Below are positions 1-7,575 of a stretch of 38,851 nt of DNA, piece by piece. Numbering within the stretch: the first letter of the stretch is position 1; every line of letters begins with the position of its first letter. The notes under the pieces were generated by a model. It was given only the letters and a program-made list of their open reading frames with translations. It was not told the DNA's origin and ran no database searches. The DNA comes from a virus: positions 1 to 38,851 of IMG/VR virus record IMGVR_UViG_3300032073_003400. One strand, given 5' to 3'. Made by a program: the position numbers and the translations under genes.

Positions 1-694
1 GTTTGATTTCTTCTGCACAGGTTCCCTGTAATATTGGTTTCTTACCATCAAATGCCTTATGAGAACCTTTGATGATCTTGTATAAGTCTTCTCTTTCTTC
101 ACCCACATGCATTTCGATTCTGTTGTCTTCTAACTTAACTGCAAATAAACCCTTATCCATATGATGATTATAAAGATCATACCATTCATCAAATGATATC
201 TCAGGTTCATTTAGTTTTTCTTTTACATCCCAAACTACAAACTCTTCGTTGCAATCGGTGTATTCTATGGCATATACACGGAACTGGCCTGGGTGGCAGA
301 ACCAATGTTCCTTGAATAGATATGCTTGTGGTACTGAATAAAGACCTTCGTTTCGTATGATATCAACTAACCACTGTATCTTATTTGCATGAAAGTACAT
401 ATTCTTTTCATGAACACTCATCCATTCATTCCAGTCGTGATGAGTGGTTGCTTTTGGTATATCTGATGGGCCTTCTTCTAACCATGACCAACCATACGCA
501 TCTAGTATCGACATTGTTAAATCTTTCCATCGTGTCGTACTCTTGATTATGCCGTATTCTTTTGCATCGTTAAATGAGATTATCTTAGGTTTAACAGGCA
601 TCTGTTCAAACCAATTATAAAGAATACATTCATGCTCAGTGTTACGAACATAACCTTCTTTATACCATTCGTTCAACATTAGTGGTTCTTCCAT
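1..694 (-). CDS. Unknown protein with a WLV-GL-HPG-R domain (C-terminus off the window)
   Basis: I read 231 codons without a stop from an ATG at 694 to the left edge, so the C-terminus is missing. The start overlaps the kdsB stop by one base (TGATG), which marks it as the last visible gene of the minus-strand operon. I do not recognise the full protein. Residues about 100-145 carry FHANK, WLV, NEGL, a proline-glutamine pair, then HPG and R139. The same arrangement occurs at residues 161-206 of the glycosyltransferase fusion at 32932-34536, so the two share a domain. The GL-P-Q followed by PG-x-R pattern vaguely recalls ParB/sulfiredoxin-type folds; this is an inference and no function is claimed. 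Rich in W, Y and acidic residues, with no membrane segment seen. Confidence 0.8.
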   Translation of the reverse strand, partial: MEEPLMLNEWYKEGYVRNTEHECILYNWFEQMPVKPKIISFNDAKEYGIIKSTTRWKDLTMSILDAYGWSWLEEGPSDIPKATTHHDWNEWMSVHEKNMYFHANKIQWLVDIIRNEGLYSVPQAYLFKEHWFCHPGQFRVYAIEYTDCNEEFVVWDVKEKLNEPEISFDEWYDLYNHHMDKGLFAVKLEDNRIEMHVGEEREDLYKIIKGSHKAFDGKKPILQGTCAEEIK

Positions 695-1422
695 CAGTGA
701 TACTCTCCTAATTTTAACTCAACCAGCTTTACATCGTGAGGTGTGTCTACGGACAATCCGTCATCTTCGACTTTAACCATTTTAACCATGTATCCGTTTT
801 CAAGATATCTCAACATTTCAACACTTTCTTTATGTTCGTTTATACCTACAGGAAGTGTGGGGAAGATCGATAACATATCTCTACTGAATGCATACAATCC
901 TAATTGTTGATAGTCAGAGATGGGTAATCTTGAGTAATACATTGCATGATTATTTTTGTTCATGACTACCTTTACAACATTTTTATCTTCAACCTTGTAG
1001 TCCTGATCTATATCAACATAAGCATTTGCAACACCAACGGCCCAACCGAATTGGTCTACTAAAGTATCAATTGCATCAGGATTTATTAGAGGTTCATCTC
1101 CCTGAATGTTTACAAAGATTCTTCCGTCTAACATATTCAATGCAGCTGCACAGCGGTCAGTACCACTTCTAGCTGGTTCATCGATGACTATGCATCTCAT
1201 CTCCTGAGATGAACAATACTTTGCGATTCTTTCATCATCGGTCAAGACCACAACTGTATCAAGATACTTTGCCATGCAAGCTCTATCGTATACCCGTTTA
1301 ATCATAGGTATACCTGATATGTTTACAAGTGGTTTACCTTCAAATCTTGTTGAAGCCCATCGTGCTGGAATTAAACCAACAACTAAATCAGATTCGTTAT
1401 CGACTTTAGCGTATGATCGCAT
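694..1422 (-). CDS. kdsB: 3-deoxy-manno-octulosonate cytidylyltransferase (CMP-KDO synthetase)
   Basis: The family activates KDO with CTP to CMP-KDO, the donor for lipopolysaccharide inner-core synthesis in the cytoplasm. Seen here: the nucleotide-binding loop IPARWASTRFEGKPL at residues 18-32, SGTDR at 86-90 and QGDEPLI at 107-113, all typical of KdsB, and a length (242 aa) close to bacterial KdsB. I chose the ATG at 1422 because it has a GGAG seven bases upstream; the in-frame ATG at 1443 would only add seven residues lying inside the previous gene. Even so the gene overlaps the HAD phosphatase by 40 bases. It sits in a minus-strand cassette behind gp4. In a phage it may help rebuild or alter host surface sugar during infection, or feed a phage glycosyltransferase; that role is inferred. 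Confidence 0.9.
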   Translation of the reverse strand: MRSYAKVDNESDLVVGLIPARWASTRFEGKPLVNISGIPMIKRVYDRACMAKYLDTVVVLTDDERIAKYCSSQEMRCIVIDEPARSGTDRCAAALNMLDGRIFVNIQGDEPLINPDAIDTLVDQFGWAVGVANAYVDIDQDYKVEDKNVVKVVMNKNNHAMYYSRLPISDYQQLGLYAFSRDMLSIFPTLPVGINEHKESVEMLRYLENGYMVKMVKVEDDGLSVDTPHDVKLVELKLGEYH

Positions 1423-1973
1423 TCTAAATCTCCAAATCCCCATGATGCATATTCAAAATGTACTCCAGCTCTACTTGCAGCTTGTTGATCGTATATCATA
1501 TCACCAACATAGACTGTTTCAGATGGATCAGTGTTCAGGGTTGCCATGGTATAGAGCAATTGGTCAGGAGCTGGTTTACCTCTCAGTCCAGCTGTAGGAC
1601 ATGAGATGTAATCAAACTTGGGTAACTTGTGTTCAAGGAGTTTAACGGTGTCTCTTGCCTTAGATGTGCAGAGTGCAATCTTACTTCCTTGTTCTTTGAG
1701 TGTTTCTAGGGTTTCATATACACCATCATACAATGGAATCTTGTCTAAATCCATCCTTGAGTATGTTCTGTAGGTGTCATATATCTCTAAATGTTGTTTT
1801 TCAAGACCAAGACACCTCATTATCTCAACAAATGGTTTCCCTATTTGTTCTTTATAGTCTGAAAACGGATTTTTTACTTCGTGTTTTACTTTTACTGCTT
1901 TCCATGCAGTTTCCATGTTGGGTAAAGAGTCAATTAGGACTCCATCCAAGTCAAATACAAATAATTTTGTCAT
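1383..1973 (-). CDS. HAD-superfamily phosphatase (phosphoglycolate-phosphatase-like)
   Basis: A 196-aa hydrolase of the haloacid dehalogenase superfamily. The catalytic motif FDLDGVLIDS lies at residues 7-16 with nucleophile D8 and acid/base D10. A helical cap-like stretch follows, then the motif II region (ALCTSKA) and the motif IV region VGDMIYDQQAA near residue 155, so it looks like a capped subfamily I enzyme rather than the capless KdsC type. Its ATG overlaps the gp4 stop (ATGA) and its 3' end overlaps kdsB, so the three are probably translated together. The location suggests dephosphorylation of a sugar phosphate in the KDO pathway, perhaps replacing KdsC, but the substrate cannot be read from sequence. 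Confidence 0.85.
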   Translation of the reverse strand: MTKLFVFDLDGVLIDSLPNMETAWKAVKVKHEVKNPFSDYKEQIGKPFVEIMRCLGLEKQHLEIYDTYRTYSRMDLDKIPLYDGVYETLETLKEQGSKIALCTSKARDTVKLLEHKLPKFDYISCPTAGLRGKPAPDQLLYTMATLNTDPSETVYVGDMIYDQQAASRAGVHFEYASWGFGDLECDHTLKSITNLI

Positions 1974-2419
1974 TTTTTACCTTTTTTTGGGACTAGGTGG
2001 TCTTCGGTTAAGATTCTGAATCCCATTTTCCTATCATTACAGAATTCACCAGCAGCTTTGAACTTTGCTTGGTTGATTATATAGGTAAGAACTTTTTGTT
2101 TGTATTTTTTTGTGACTCTTTTAGGCTCTTTCGGAGGGAAACATTGAGATTTTGGTTTAACTTCAATGATTTCTCTCTTAACTTCACCTTGAGAAGTACG
2201 ATATTTGATGTAGAAGTCAGGAAAGTAACGATGAACCTTTCTATCTACAGGTGAACGGTAAGGAATGATGACTTCTTCACTTCCCCATTCCAAAATGTTC
2301 GGGTTGTTGTCGCAGTATACCATGAATCTCCTTTCCCAAAGAGACCTATAATATATCTTCGTAGGATCACCCTTATATTTTTTATAATTCTTCGGTTTAA
2401 ACTTACCACTGTATGACAT
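1970..2419 (-). CDS. 4: T4 gp4-like head completion protein (nuclease fold)
   Basis: 149 aa, against about 150 aa for T4 gp4. It starts MSYSGKFKPKN and continues with YRSLWERRFMVYCDNNP, WGSEEVIIPY, then YFPDFYI and IIEVKPK. The E / D / E-x-K arrangement is that of a TnsA-like endonuclease core, which is how gp4/gp50 head completion proteins are built. In T4 this protein joins the DNA-filled head before tail attachment. It is the first gene of the minus-strand operon, divergent from the baseplate genes. A TATAAATA octamer on the minus strand at 2448-2455 would give a leader of roughly 20 bases. Confidence 0.9.
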   Translation of the reverse strand: MSYSGKFKPKNYKKYKGDPTKIYYRSLWERRFMVYCDNNPNILEWGSEEVIIPYRSPVDRKVHRYFPDFYIKYRTSQGEVKREIIEVKPKSQCFPPKEPKRVTKKYKQKVLTYIINQAKFKAAGEFCNDRKMGFRILTEDHLVPKKGKK

Positions 2420-2424
2420 AAATA
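2417..2424 (+). promoter_or_regulatory. Candidate late promoter, CATAAATA, for gp48
   Basis: A one-mismatch copy of the T4 late octamer TATAAATA, 30 bases before the gp48 ATG, with an AGGAA ribosome-binding sequence in between. It overlaps the first codons of gp4 on the other strand. Confidence 0.45.
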
Positions 2425-2447
2425 GAATAAAGACCTTTAGTTAGGAA

Positions 2448-2455
2448 TATTTATA
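2448..2455 (-). promoter_or_regulatory. Candidate late promoter, TATAAATA, for the gp4-kdsB operon
   Basis: The plus strand reads TATTTATA, giving a perfect T4 late octamer on the minus strand 28 bases before the gp4 ATG. Its last plus-strand base is the A of the gp48 start codon, so this promoter lies inside the leader of the opposite transcript. Confidence 0.55.
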
Positions 2456-3555
2456 TGCCAAGTATCAACAAATTATTAGACAAGATCAACCAAGCATCAT
2501 CTGCCGTCAAGTCAGTCAAGGGTATCAAATCCAAAATTGAAAGTATCGGTTACAAAGGTGGTGTAAATACAGAAGAAGTTGACAAACTCCAACAACAAGC
2601 AGAAGAGGGAAGAAGAAAGTTAGAACAGAGACGATCCTCTCTTCAAAAATCATTAGACAGTGCCACCAAGGCAAAAGGAAAAGCAAAAAGAAGTCCAGCA
2701 AATCCTGCTCAAGATTTACAATATCCTATTGATGGAGACATGGATAACTTCATGCTTTTCACTACAAGAAAAAGAAAACCAAGAGAGTCAGGTGGTAACC
2801 TATTATCAGATCAAGAAATTTCTATTGCATTACCTTTACCTAGTGGAGGATGGGAACAATCATCAGATGTCAAATATGGTGAGCAGGCAATCGGTGCAGG
2901 CGCAAGAGCAATCGATCAAGCAATAAGTGGTGGTGGAGAAGCTGGTGGTATGTTAGATGAAGTGGTCAATGCAGCCACAGGATTTATACAAAATGCAATC
3001 GGTAGTATGGGGGGTGGAATACGAAACCTTCGTGCTGGTAGAGCAGTGAACCCGATGGAAGAACAGATGTTAGAGGGTGTAGATTTTAGAACTCATTCAT
3101 TTGAGTGGGATATGTATCCGAGATCATATGAAGAAGCAGTAATGGTTCAAAGAATCGTACATGCATTTAGAGTTGCAATGTTACCTGATACATTTGCAGC
3201 TGGTGGTGATGATGAAGGAGATACACCAACAGTAGAAAACTTCTTTAACTATCCAAATGTATTTGAGTTAGAAATAGAAGGCCCAGTTGCAAAACAAATG
3301 GAAAGATTCTTACCTATGGTTTGTACAAGTGTAAAATTTACACCGATAGATAATATAGATTATATGATAGGACAAAGTGATGATGAGTTCTTTTCAGGCT
3401 TCTCAAAAATAAGTATAGATTTTACAGAGATCAAACTCATGACTCAAGAAGTTTATGAAGATAGAGTTGCACCTGAAAAAGTAAAAGGTATGTTGGGAAC
3501 AGTTACAGATACGAGTGGTTCTCCAAGTCTGTTTGATTCATCAACTGGAGGTTAA
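2455..3555 (+). CDS. 48: Baseplate tail-tube cap protein, gp48-like
   Basis: 366 aa, close to T4 gp48 (364 aa). The N-terminal 80 residues are charged and look helical (SINKLLDKINQASS, then QQQAEEGRRKLEQRRSS). A glycine-rich stretch follows at about 150-200. The conserved part is the C-terminal half: NPMEEQMLEGVDFRTHSFEW at about residues 203-222, then SYEEAVMVQRIVHAFRVAMLP and FELEIEG. This matches the family that caps the baseplate at the base of the tail tube (gp48/gp54). It opens the plus-strand baseplate operon next to gp53, as expected. gp54 is the main alternative, since the two proteins are related; length and position favour gp48. Confidence 0.7.
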   Translation: MPSINKLLDKINQASSAVKSVKGIKSKIESIGYKGGVNTEEVDKLQQQAEEGRRKLEQRRSSLQKSLDSATKAKGKAKRSPANPAQDLQYPIDGDMDNFMLFTTRKRKPRESGGNLLSDQEISIALPLPSGGWEQSSDVKYGEQAIGAGARAIDQAISGGGEAGGMLDEVVNAATGFIQNAIGSMGGGIRNLRAGRAVNPMEEQMLEGVDFRTHSFEWDMYPRSYEEAVMVQRIVHAFRVAMLPDTFAAGGDDEGDTPTVENFFNYPNVFELEIEGPVAKQMERFLPMVCTSVKFTPIDNIDYMIGQSDDEFFSGFSKISIDFTEIKLMTQEVYEDRVAPEKVKGMLGTVTDTSGSPSLFDSSTGG

Positions 3556-3557
3556 TA

Positions 3558-4268
3558 ATGGCAAAAGAATTTTTTAAAAACTTCCCTGAGATGCAATACA
3601 AACTTGATGATGGGAAGATCATCACTATCAAAGATTTCTTTCGTAAATCAAATATCGAAGGAGCTGCAAGAGAAGCTGTAGTCAATTATACCTTACATGA
3701 ATTACAAGAAGGTGATCGTCCTGATGTACTTGCATCTAAGTTATATGGTAATGGTGATTTACACTGGACTTTTTTCTTAGTAAATGATTTTGATAACTAC
3801 TATGATTGGTGGAAAGATCAGATCACATTTGAAAACTATATAAATCACAAATACAAAGGAAAGTTTTTTGTATGTGATTCAGTATCAGATATAGTATCAT
3901 CAACAAGTAAGTTTCTCTTGGGTGAATCAATAACAGGAACAAATTCAAGAGGAATTATAATCGATGTTGATCCTACTATGTGTAGAATTGGTGTTGATGT
4001 AGAAGTAGGATTCCAAAATGTTATGGAAGTAACAGGGTCAACTTCAAATAAATCAGTTACACCTCTTTCTATTATTGATGCGAGAGACGGTGTTGCTTAC
4101 TACGAAAAGGACGGAGTCAGAAGTACACACTTTATTAGTGGGTCTACTGCAAAATCTTTGTGGGAAGACGAATACGAAAAGAACGAGACAAAAAGATTAA
4201 TAAAAATTATCAAACCGAATATGATTGGCCCAGTTGTAAGTCAGTTTGAGAAAATAATGAAATCATGA
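3558..4268 (+). CDS. 53: Baseplate wedge subunit gp53
   Basis: 236 aa. The N-terminus has FFKNFPEMQY, then the hallmark stretch ELQEGDRPDVLASKLYGNGD followed by LHWTFFLVNDFDNYYDWW at about residues 52-90. This is the LysM-like core shared by T4 gp53 and its relatives. T4 gp53 is 196 aa, so this copy has about 40 extra residues, mostly a beta-rich segment after residue 110. In T4, gp53 helps lock wedges together around the hub. The start is two bases after the gp48 stop, and its own stop overlaps the next start (ATGA). Confidence 0.9.
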   Translation: MAKEFFKNFPEMQYKLDDGKIITIKDFFRKSNIEGAAREAVVNYTLHELQEGDRPDVLASKLYGNGDLHWTFFLVNDFDNYYDWWKDQITFENYINHKYKGKFFVCDSVSDIVSSTSKFLLGESITGTNSRGIIIDVDPTMCRIGVDVEVGFQNVMEVTGSTSNKSVTPLSIIDARDGVAYYEKDGVRSTHFISGSTAKSLWEDEYEKNETKRLIKIIKPNMIGPVVSQFEKIMKS

Positions 4269-5710
4269 GTGCAAACTATGTAGCAGGTGAGTTCAAGATA
4301 GATGCATTCACCCTAGTCAACCAATACGATGAATCCATAGACATTACTAATATGGTCATGGGTTTTAAATTATTTGAATCTATATTCAATAAGTTTGTCA
4401 CGGGTGAAATATCCATATATGATGGACTACATCTTCCAAAAAACTTTAGACTAACTGGTCAAGAATATGTTCGTATTGCTATCAGTCAAAAGGAAGGTAT
4501 AGGTGATGATGCAGATAAAGAGTATTCAATTGATAAAACATTTAGAGTTTACAAATTAGATAACCTTCAAAGATTAGATGAGTTAACTCAAACATATGTT
4601 CTTAGAATATGTGACCCTCGAATGTTTTATGCAAGAAGGAAAAGAATTAGTCAAACACTTCGTGGTCGATACGATCAGATATTACAAAATGCATTAGTAG
4701 ATGTTGGTAAATTTAAACCAGCTGAATTTGATGCATGGGAAAAGACAGTTCCCGAAAACAAACAATTCATTTGTCCTAACTGGACTATTGCAGAACTGAT
4801 AGATTACATTACAAACAATTCTCAGGTAGGAGAAAGTTTTGCATTTAGAAATGGTATGTTCTTTTATCAAACATTAAATGGTGGTTTTAGATTTTTAAGT
4901 TTTGATGCAATGACTCAATTAGAATTCCCTATACCATTTTCTATGATACCTAGAAATACCTCAGAGACAGAAGACGAAAACTTAAATGCAGCCAAAGGTC
5001 TAAACACTACGATTCAAGGTTACAAAAAACCACAATTATTTGACACATTACAAGCAACTGTAGGTGGTGCATATGCATCTCGACTTAAGGTTTATGATCC
5101 TATCAGAAAACTAGAAGAAGAAAATGTATATGATTTAAAAACATCGATGGATAAAGGAGATCACATCTCAGGATTTCCTATGTTGTATACTGATGACATG
5201 GAGAGAGTCCTCAGACCGAATGAGATCGTTGATCCAGCTGTATCACCTACTATTGATGAAATAGATGTAGATATAAACCCGATAGAAGAATTTGATTCTT
5301 TAATTATCAGAGATTATCACAATCAACATTCATTTGATAATGCAGAGAATTTATCAGACCCCGAAGTATTTGAACCAAGAAAACTAAACGACAGTGGTAT
5401 ATTAGAGAGAAGAGCTCTCTTAGAGATTTTACAACAACACAGAATACAATTAACAATTCCTCTCAGAACAGACTTAACAGTTGGTATGATTATCAAATTG
5501 CAGATACCAACACCCGAAGTCCCTGGCGAAGGAAGTAAATCAGATAAAGTAAACGATGACAGATATTTAATAACCGATCTTGCACTCAATGGTGATCCAA
5601 CAAAGAAACAAGGTCTCTTACAATTAGAATGTGTAAAAGAAAGTTATGCAAAGAAAATAGAAGATGCCAAACCATTAGATGAAGCAACACCGCCTGAGGA
5701 TACAGAATGA
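4265..5710 (+). CDS. Baseplate hub protein, gp27-like
   Basis: 481 aa. It opens with an all-beta domain (INTERVAL: FKIDAFTLVNQYDESIDITN, then FNKFVTGEISIYDG), as in hub proteins that encircle the spike. The C-terminal part near residues 395-455 (LTVGMIIKLQIPTPE, DDRYLITDLAL) looks like the final beta-barrel of gp27-type hubs. The last 25 residues are charged and probably flexible. In T4, trimeric gp27 holds the gp5 spike and forms the floor of the tail tube. The position, directly before the gp5-like spike and coupled to gp53 by ATGA, agrees. The assignment rests on fold-like features and synteny because hub sequences diverge strongly. Confidence 0.6.
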   Translation: MSANYVAGEFKIDAFTLVNQYDESIDITNMVMGFKLFESIFNKFVTGEISIYDGLHLPKNFRLTGQEYVRIAISQKEGIGDDADKEYSIDKTFRVYKLDNLQRLDELTQTYVLRICDPRMFYARRKRISQTLRGRYDQILQNALVDVGKFKPAEFDAWEKTVPENKQFICPNWTIAELIDYITNNSQVGESFAFRNGMFFYQTLNGGFRFLSFDAMTQLEFPIPFSMIPRNTSETEDENLNAAKGLNTTIQGYKKPQLFDTLQATVGGAYASRLKVYDPIRKLEEENVYDLKTSMDKGDHISGFPMLYTDDMERVLRPNEIVDPAVSPTIDEIDVDINPIEEFDSLIIRDYHNQHSFDNAENLSDPEVFEPRKLNDSGILERRALLEILQQHRIQLTIPLRTDLTVGMIIKLQIPTPEVPGEGSKSDKVNDDRYLITDLALNGDPTKKQGLLQLECVKESYAKKIEDAKPLDEATPPEDTE

Positions 5711-5799
5711 TAGAAGTAATAACATATTTTAGTTTAACATTATTGGCATGGGTAGGATTACCCCTATTGTTCATATGGATTTGGAATAAAGGATACTAA
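5707..5799 (+). CDS. 30-aa single-span membrane peptide between hub and spike genes
   Basis: A short reading frame of 30 codons plus stop. Its ATG overlaps the hub stop (ATGA) and its TAA overlaps the gp5 ATG (TAATG), so it fills the gap exactly and is translationally linked on both sides. The product MIEVITYFSLTLLAWVGLPL continues to LFIWIWNKGY. Residues 4-26 are hydrophobic with three tryptophans, and the C-terminus is NKGY. This is a convincing small transmembrane protein. It could help spike assembly at the membrane or act in lysis or membrane penetration; none of this can be decided from sequence. The perfect fit between two essential genes is the main argument that it is real. Confidence 0.65.
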   Translation: MIEVITYFSLTLLAWVGLPLLFIWIWNKGY

Positions 5800-7142
5800 T
5801 GGATTATTTTTACGGGATAGTAGAAGATAGACAAGACCCTCTAAAGGTTGGTCGTGTCCGTGTTCGTATACATGGAATTCATACTGATGATAAACTTCTT
5901 ATTGCATCAGCTGATTTACCATGGTGTCAAGTTATCCTTCCAACAACTTCTGCTGGTCTTTCAGGATTAGGAACAGGTCACGGACTTGTAGAAGGGTCTA
6001 CGGTCTTTGGATATTTTAGAGATCAAGCAAAACAAGACCCAATCGTTATGGGTGTTGCAGCTGGTATACCACAGGCTGGATACAAAGAAGATATTACAGA
6101 TGCATTATTGACTAGAAGTATTGAGAAGGGATTTAACGATCCAAGAGCATTAACAGTTGATGGATATAAAGAAGGCCCAGAAGCACCAAACCCTACTCAA
6201 GATTCAAGAAGGGGTTGGGGTCTCACTACTGCAATGGATACTGCACCTAAGTCACCTGAGACTATTGATGTCAAGTATGATAACACAGGATCAACTATCA
6301 AAGAGTTGGAACTCACAGAAGAGATGTTGCCATACTATCCTTTATATGTTGATGAGTCAGATTACTCTACACTTGCAAGAGGTTCAGTATTAGATCATAA
6401 GATTGCAAAACAAACTGATGCAGAAGGTAATGAGGTAGAGATACCCGATGAACAAAAGATACTCAAAGATTTTGTAGATGTAGATTCTGCACCAGTATAT
6501 CCATATAACAAAGTTACACAATCAGAATCAGGTCATGTATTTGAAGTAGATGATACTTTAGGAAAAGAAAGAATCAATGTTCATCATAGATCAGGTACAT
6601 TCCATGAGATACATGCAGATGGTTCTGAGGTTACTAGAATTGTAAACAATAACTATACTGCAATCCTAAAGGATGACAAAGTATTCATAGCTGGTAATAC
6701 AGATTTACAAGTAGGTTATGGTAATGTAAACATAACAATCGATACAGGTAATGTTGATCTAAAAGTTTTAAAAGGAAATGTAACTGAATTGGTTGCAGAG
6801 GGTAATGTAGATTCTACAGTATCAAAGGGTAATGTTACTTCTACTATTACAGAAGGAAACTTCACAGGACAGATCGGTGGTACAACTGATGTAACCTCAG
6901 AAGGTAAGATCACAATAACAGGTAATAACACAACAGAGATTATATCAGACACAACAATAACGGGTACACTCGATGTTTCTAAGGCAACTAAATTACATAG
7001 TACATTGAATGTTACAGGTAAACAATCTAATAGTTCTTCTATCACTGCAAGTGGAGAAGTTACAGGTAAGGGTGTGAAACTTTCATCACATACACATACT
7101 GTAGGCGGAAGTGCAGCTCCGAAGACAGGAGGCCCAAGCTAA
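5799..7142 (+). CDS. 5: Baseplate central spike, gp5-like, without lysozyme domain
   Basis: 447 aa. Residues 1 to about 110 are the OB-fold of gp5/VgrG/gpV proteins: YGIVEDRQDPLKVGRVRVRI and DLPWCQVILPTTSAG, then GSTVFGYFRD and DPIVMGV. A linker with several prolines and tyrosines follows. From about residue 240 the protein turns into a beta-helix with short repeats (GNVDLKVLKGNVTELVAEGN and similar). It ends with VKLSSHTHTVGG, then PKTGGPS. H431 and H433 form the HxH seen in metal-binding tips of P2 gpV-type spikes. T4 gp5 has a lysozyme domain between OB-fold and helix; no such sequence is present here, as is usual in marine T4-like phages. The start overlaps the 30-aa membrane peptide (TAATG). 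Confidence 0.85.
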   Translation: MDYFYGIVEDRQDPLKVGRVRVRIHGIHTDDKLLIASADLPWCQVILPTTSAGLSGLGTGHGLVEGSTVFGYFRDQAKQDPIVMGVAAGIPQAGYKEDITDALLTRSIEKGFNDPRALTVDGYKEGPEAPNPTQDSRRGWGLTTAMDTAPKSPETIDVKYDNTGSTIKELELTEEMLPYYPLYVDESDYSTLARGSVLDHKIAKQTDAEGNEVEIPDEQKILKDFVDVDSAPVYPYNKVTQSESGHVFEVDDTLGKERINVHHRSGTFHEIHADGSEVTRIVNNNYTAILKDDKVFIAGNTDLQVGYGNVNITIDTGNVDLKVLKGNVTELVAEGNVDSTVSKGNVTSTITEGNFTGQIGGTTDVTSEGKITITGNNTTEIISDTTITGTLDVSKATKLHSTLNVTGKQSNSSSITASGEVTGKGVKLSSHTHTVGGSAAPKTGGPS

Positions 7143-7145
7143 TTG

Positions 7146-7153
7146 TATAAATA
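7146..7153 (+). promoter_or_regulatory. Late promoter TATAAATA before gp25
   Basis: A perfect T4 late octamer in the 16-base gap between gp5 and gp25. Only five bases separate it from the gp25 ATG, so transcription would start at or very near the start codon. No Shine-Dalgarno sequence is present in those bases. Confidence 0.6.
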
Positions 7154-7158
7154 GTATT

Positions 7159-7575
7159 ATGGTCGATTATGTAAAACCCAATAGTAAGAATGTTGCAATC
7201 AAGAATGCTTATAAAGACCTTGATTTATCATTCACAGCACATCCTATTACAGGAGATGTTGCAACTAAATCTGACTCAGATGCAGTTCGTAGAGCAGTCA
7301 GAAATATAGTGATGACTAATTACTATGAAAGACCTTTTAAACCAAGTTTAGGTGGAAACATTCGTGGGTTACTATTCGAATTAGACACCGACAGAAAATT
7401 AAACAGAGCTAAGAAAAGACTTACTCAAGCAATAGAAGATTTTGAACCAAGAGTGCAAAATGTTAGATGTGTTTTCCAAACTAAGGATAACTCTCTAGAT
7501 GTAACAGTGTTTTATAATATTAAAAATGGTCTATCAAATCAAGAACTTCAATTTACAGTAAATAGGACACGATAA
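7159..7575 (+). CDS. 25: Baseplate wedge subunit gp25
   Basis: 138 aa, against 132 aa for T4 gp25. It has the family pattern: a short N-terminus (MVDYVKPNSKN), DLDLSF-type start (KDLDLSFTAHPITGD), then DAVRRAVRNIVMTNYYERPF and KPSLGGNIRGLLFEL at about residues 45-80. The second half has a helix and paired strands ending in LQFTVNRTR. gp25 is the conserved sheath-initiating wedge component shared by contractile tails. I start it at the ATG at 7159 because the homologous core begins there; an upstream in-frame ATG at 7111 lies inside gp5. The start follows a late octamer by five bases with no ribosome-binding site, and the stop overlaps gp6 (TAATG). Confidence 0.92.
   Translation: MVDYVKPNSKNVAIKNAYKDLDLSFTAHPITGDVATKSDSDAVRRAVRNIVMTNYYERPFKPSLGGNIRGLLFELDTDRKLNRAKKRLTQAIEDFEPRVQNVRCVFQTKDNSLDVTVFYNIKNGLSNQELQFTVNRTR

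Noticed and set aside
1423-1443. Longer kdsB start at 1443
   Set aside because: The ATG at 1422 has a better spaced GGAG, and the extra seven residues lie within the HAD phosphatase gene and are not part of the family core.
1274-2254. Plus-strand open frames opposite kdsB, HAD and gp4
   Set aside because: They overlap well-supported minus-strand genes entirely and show no family features.
5799-7142. Lysozyme activity expected for gp5
   Set aside because: The stretch between OB-fold and beta-helix has no lysozyme catalytic motif.
7111-7158. Longer gp25 start at 7111
   Set aside because: It would lie inside gp5, and homology to gp25 begins at the ATG at 7159.
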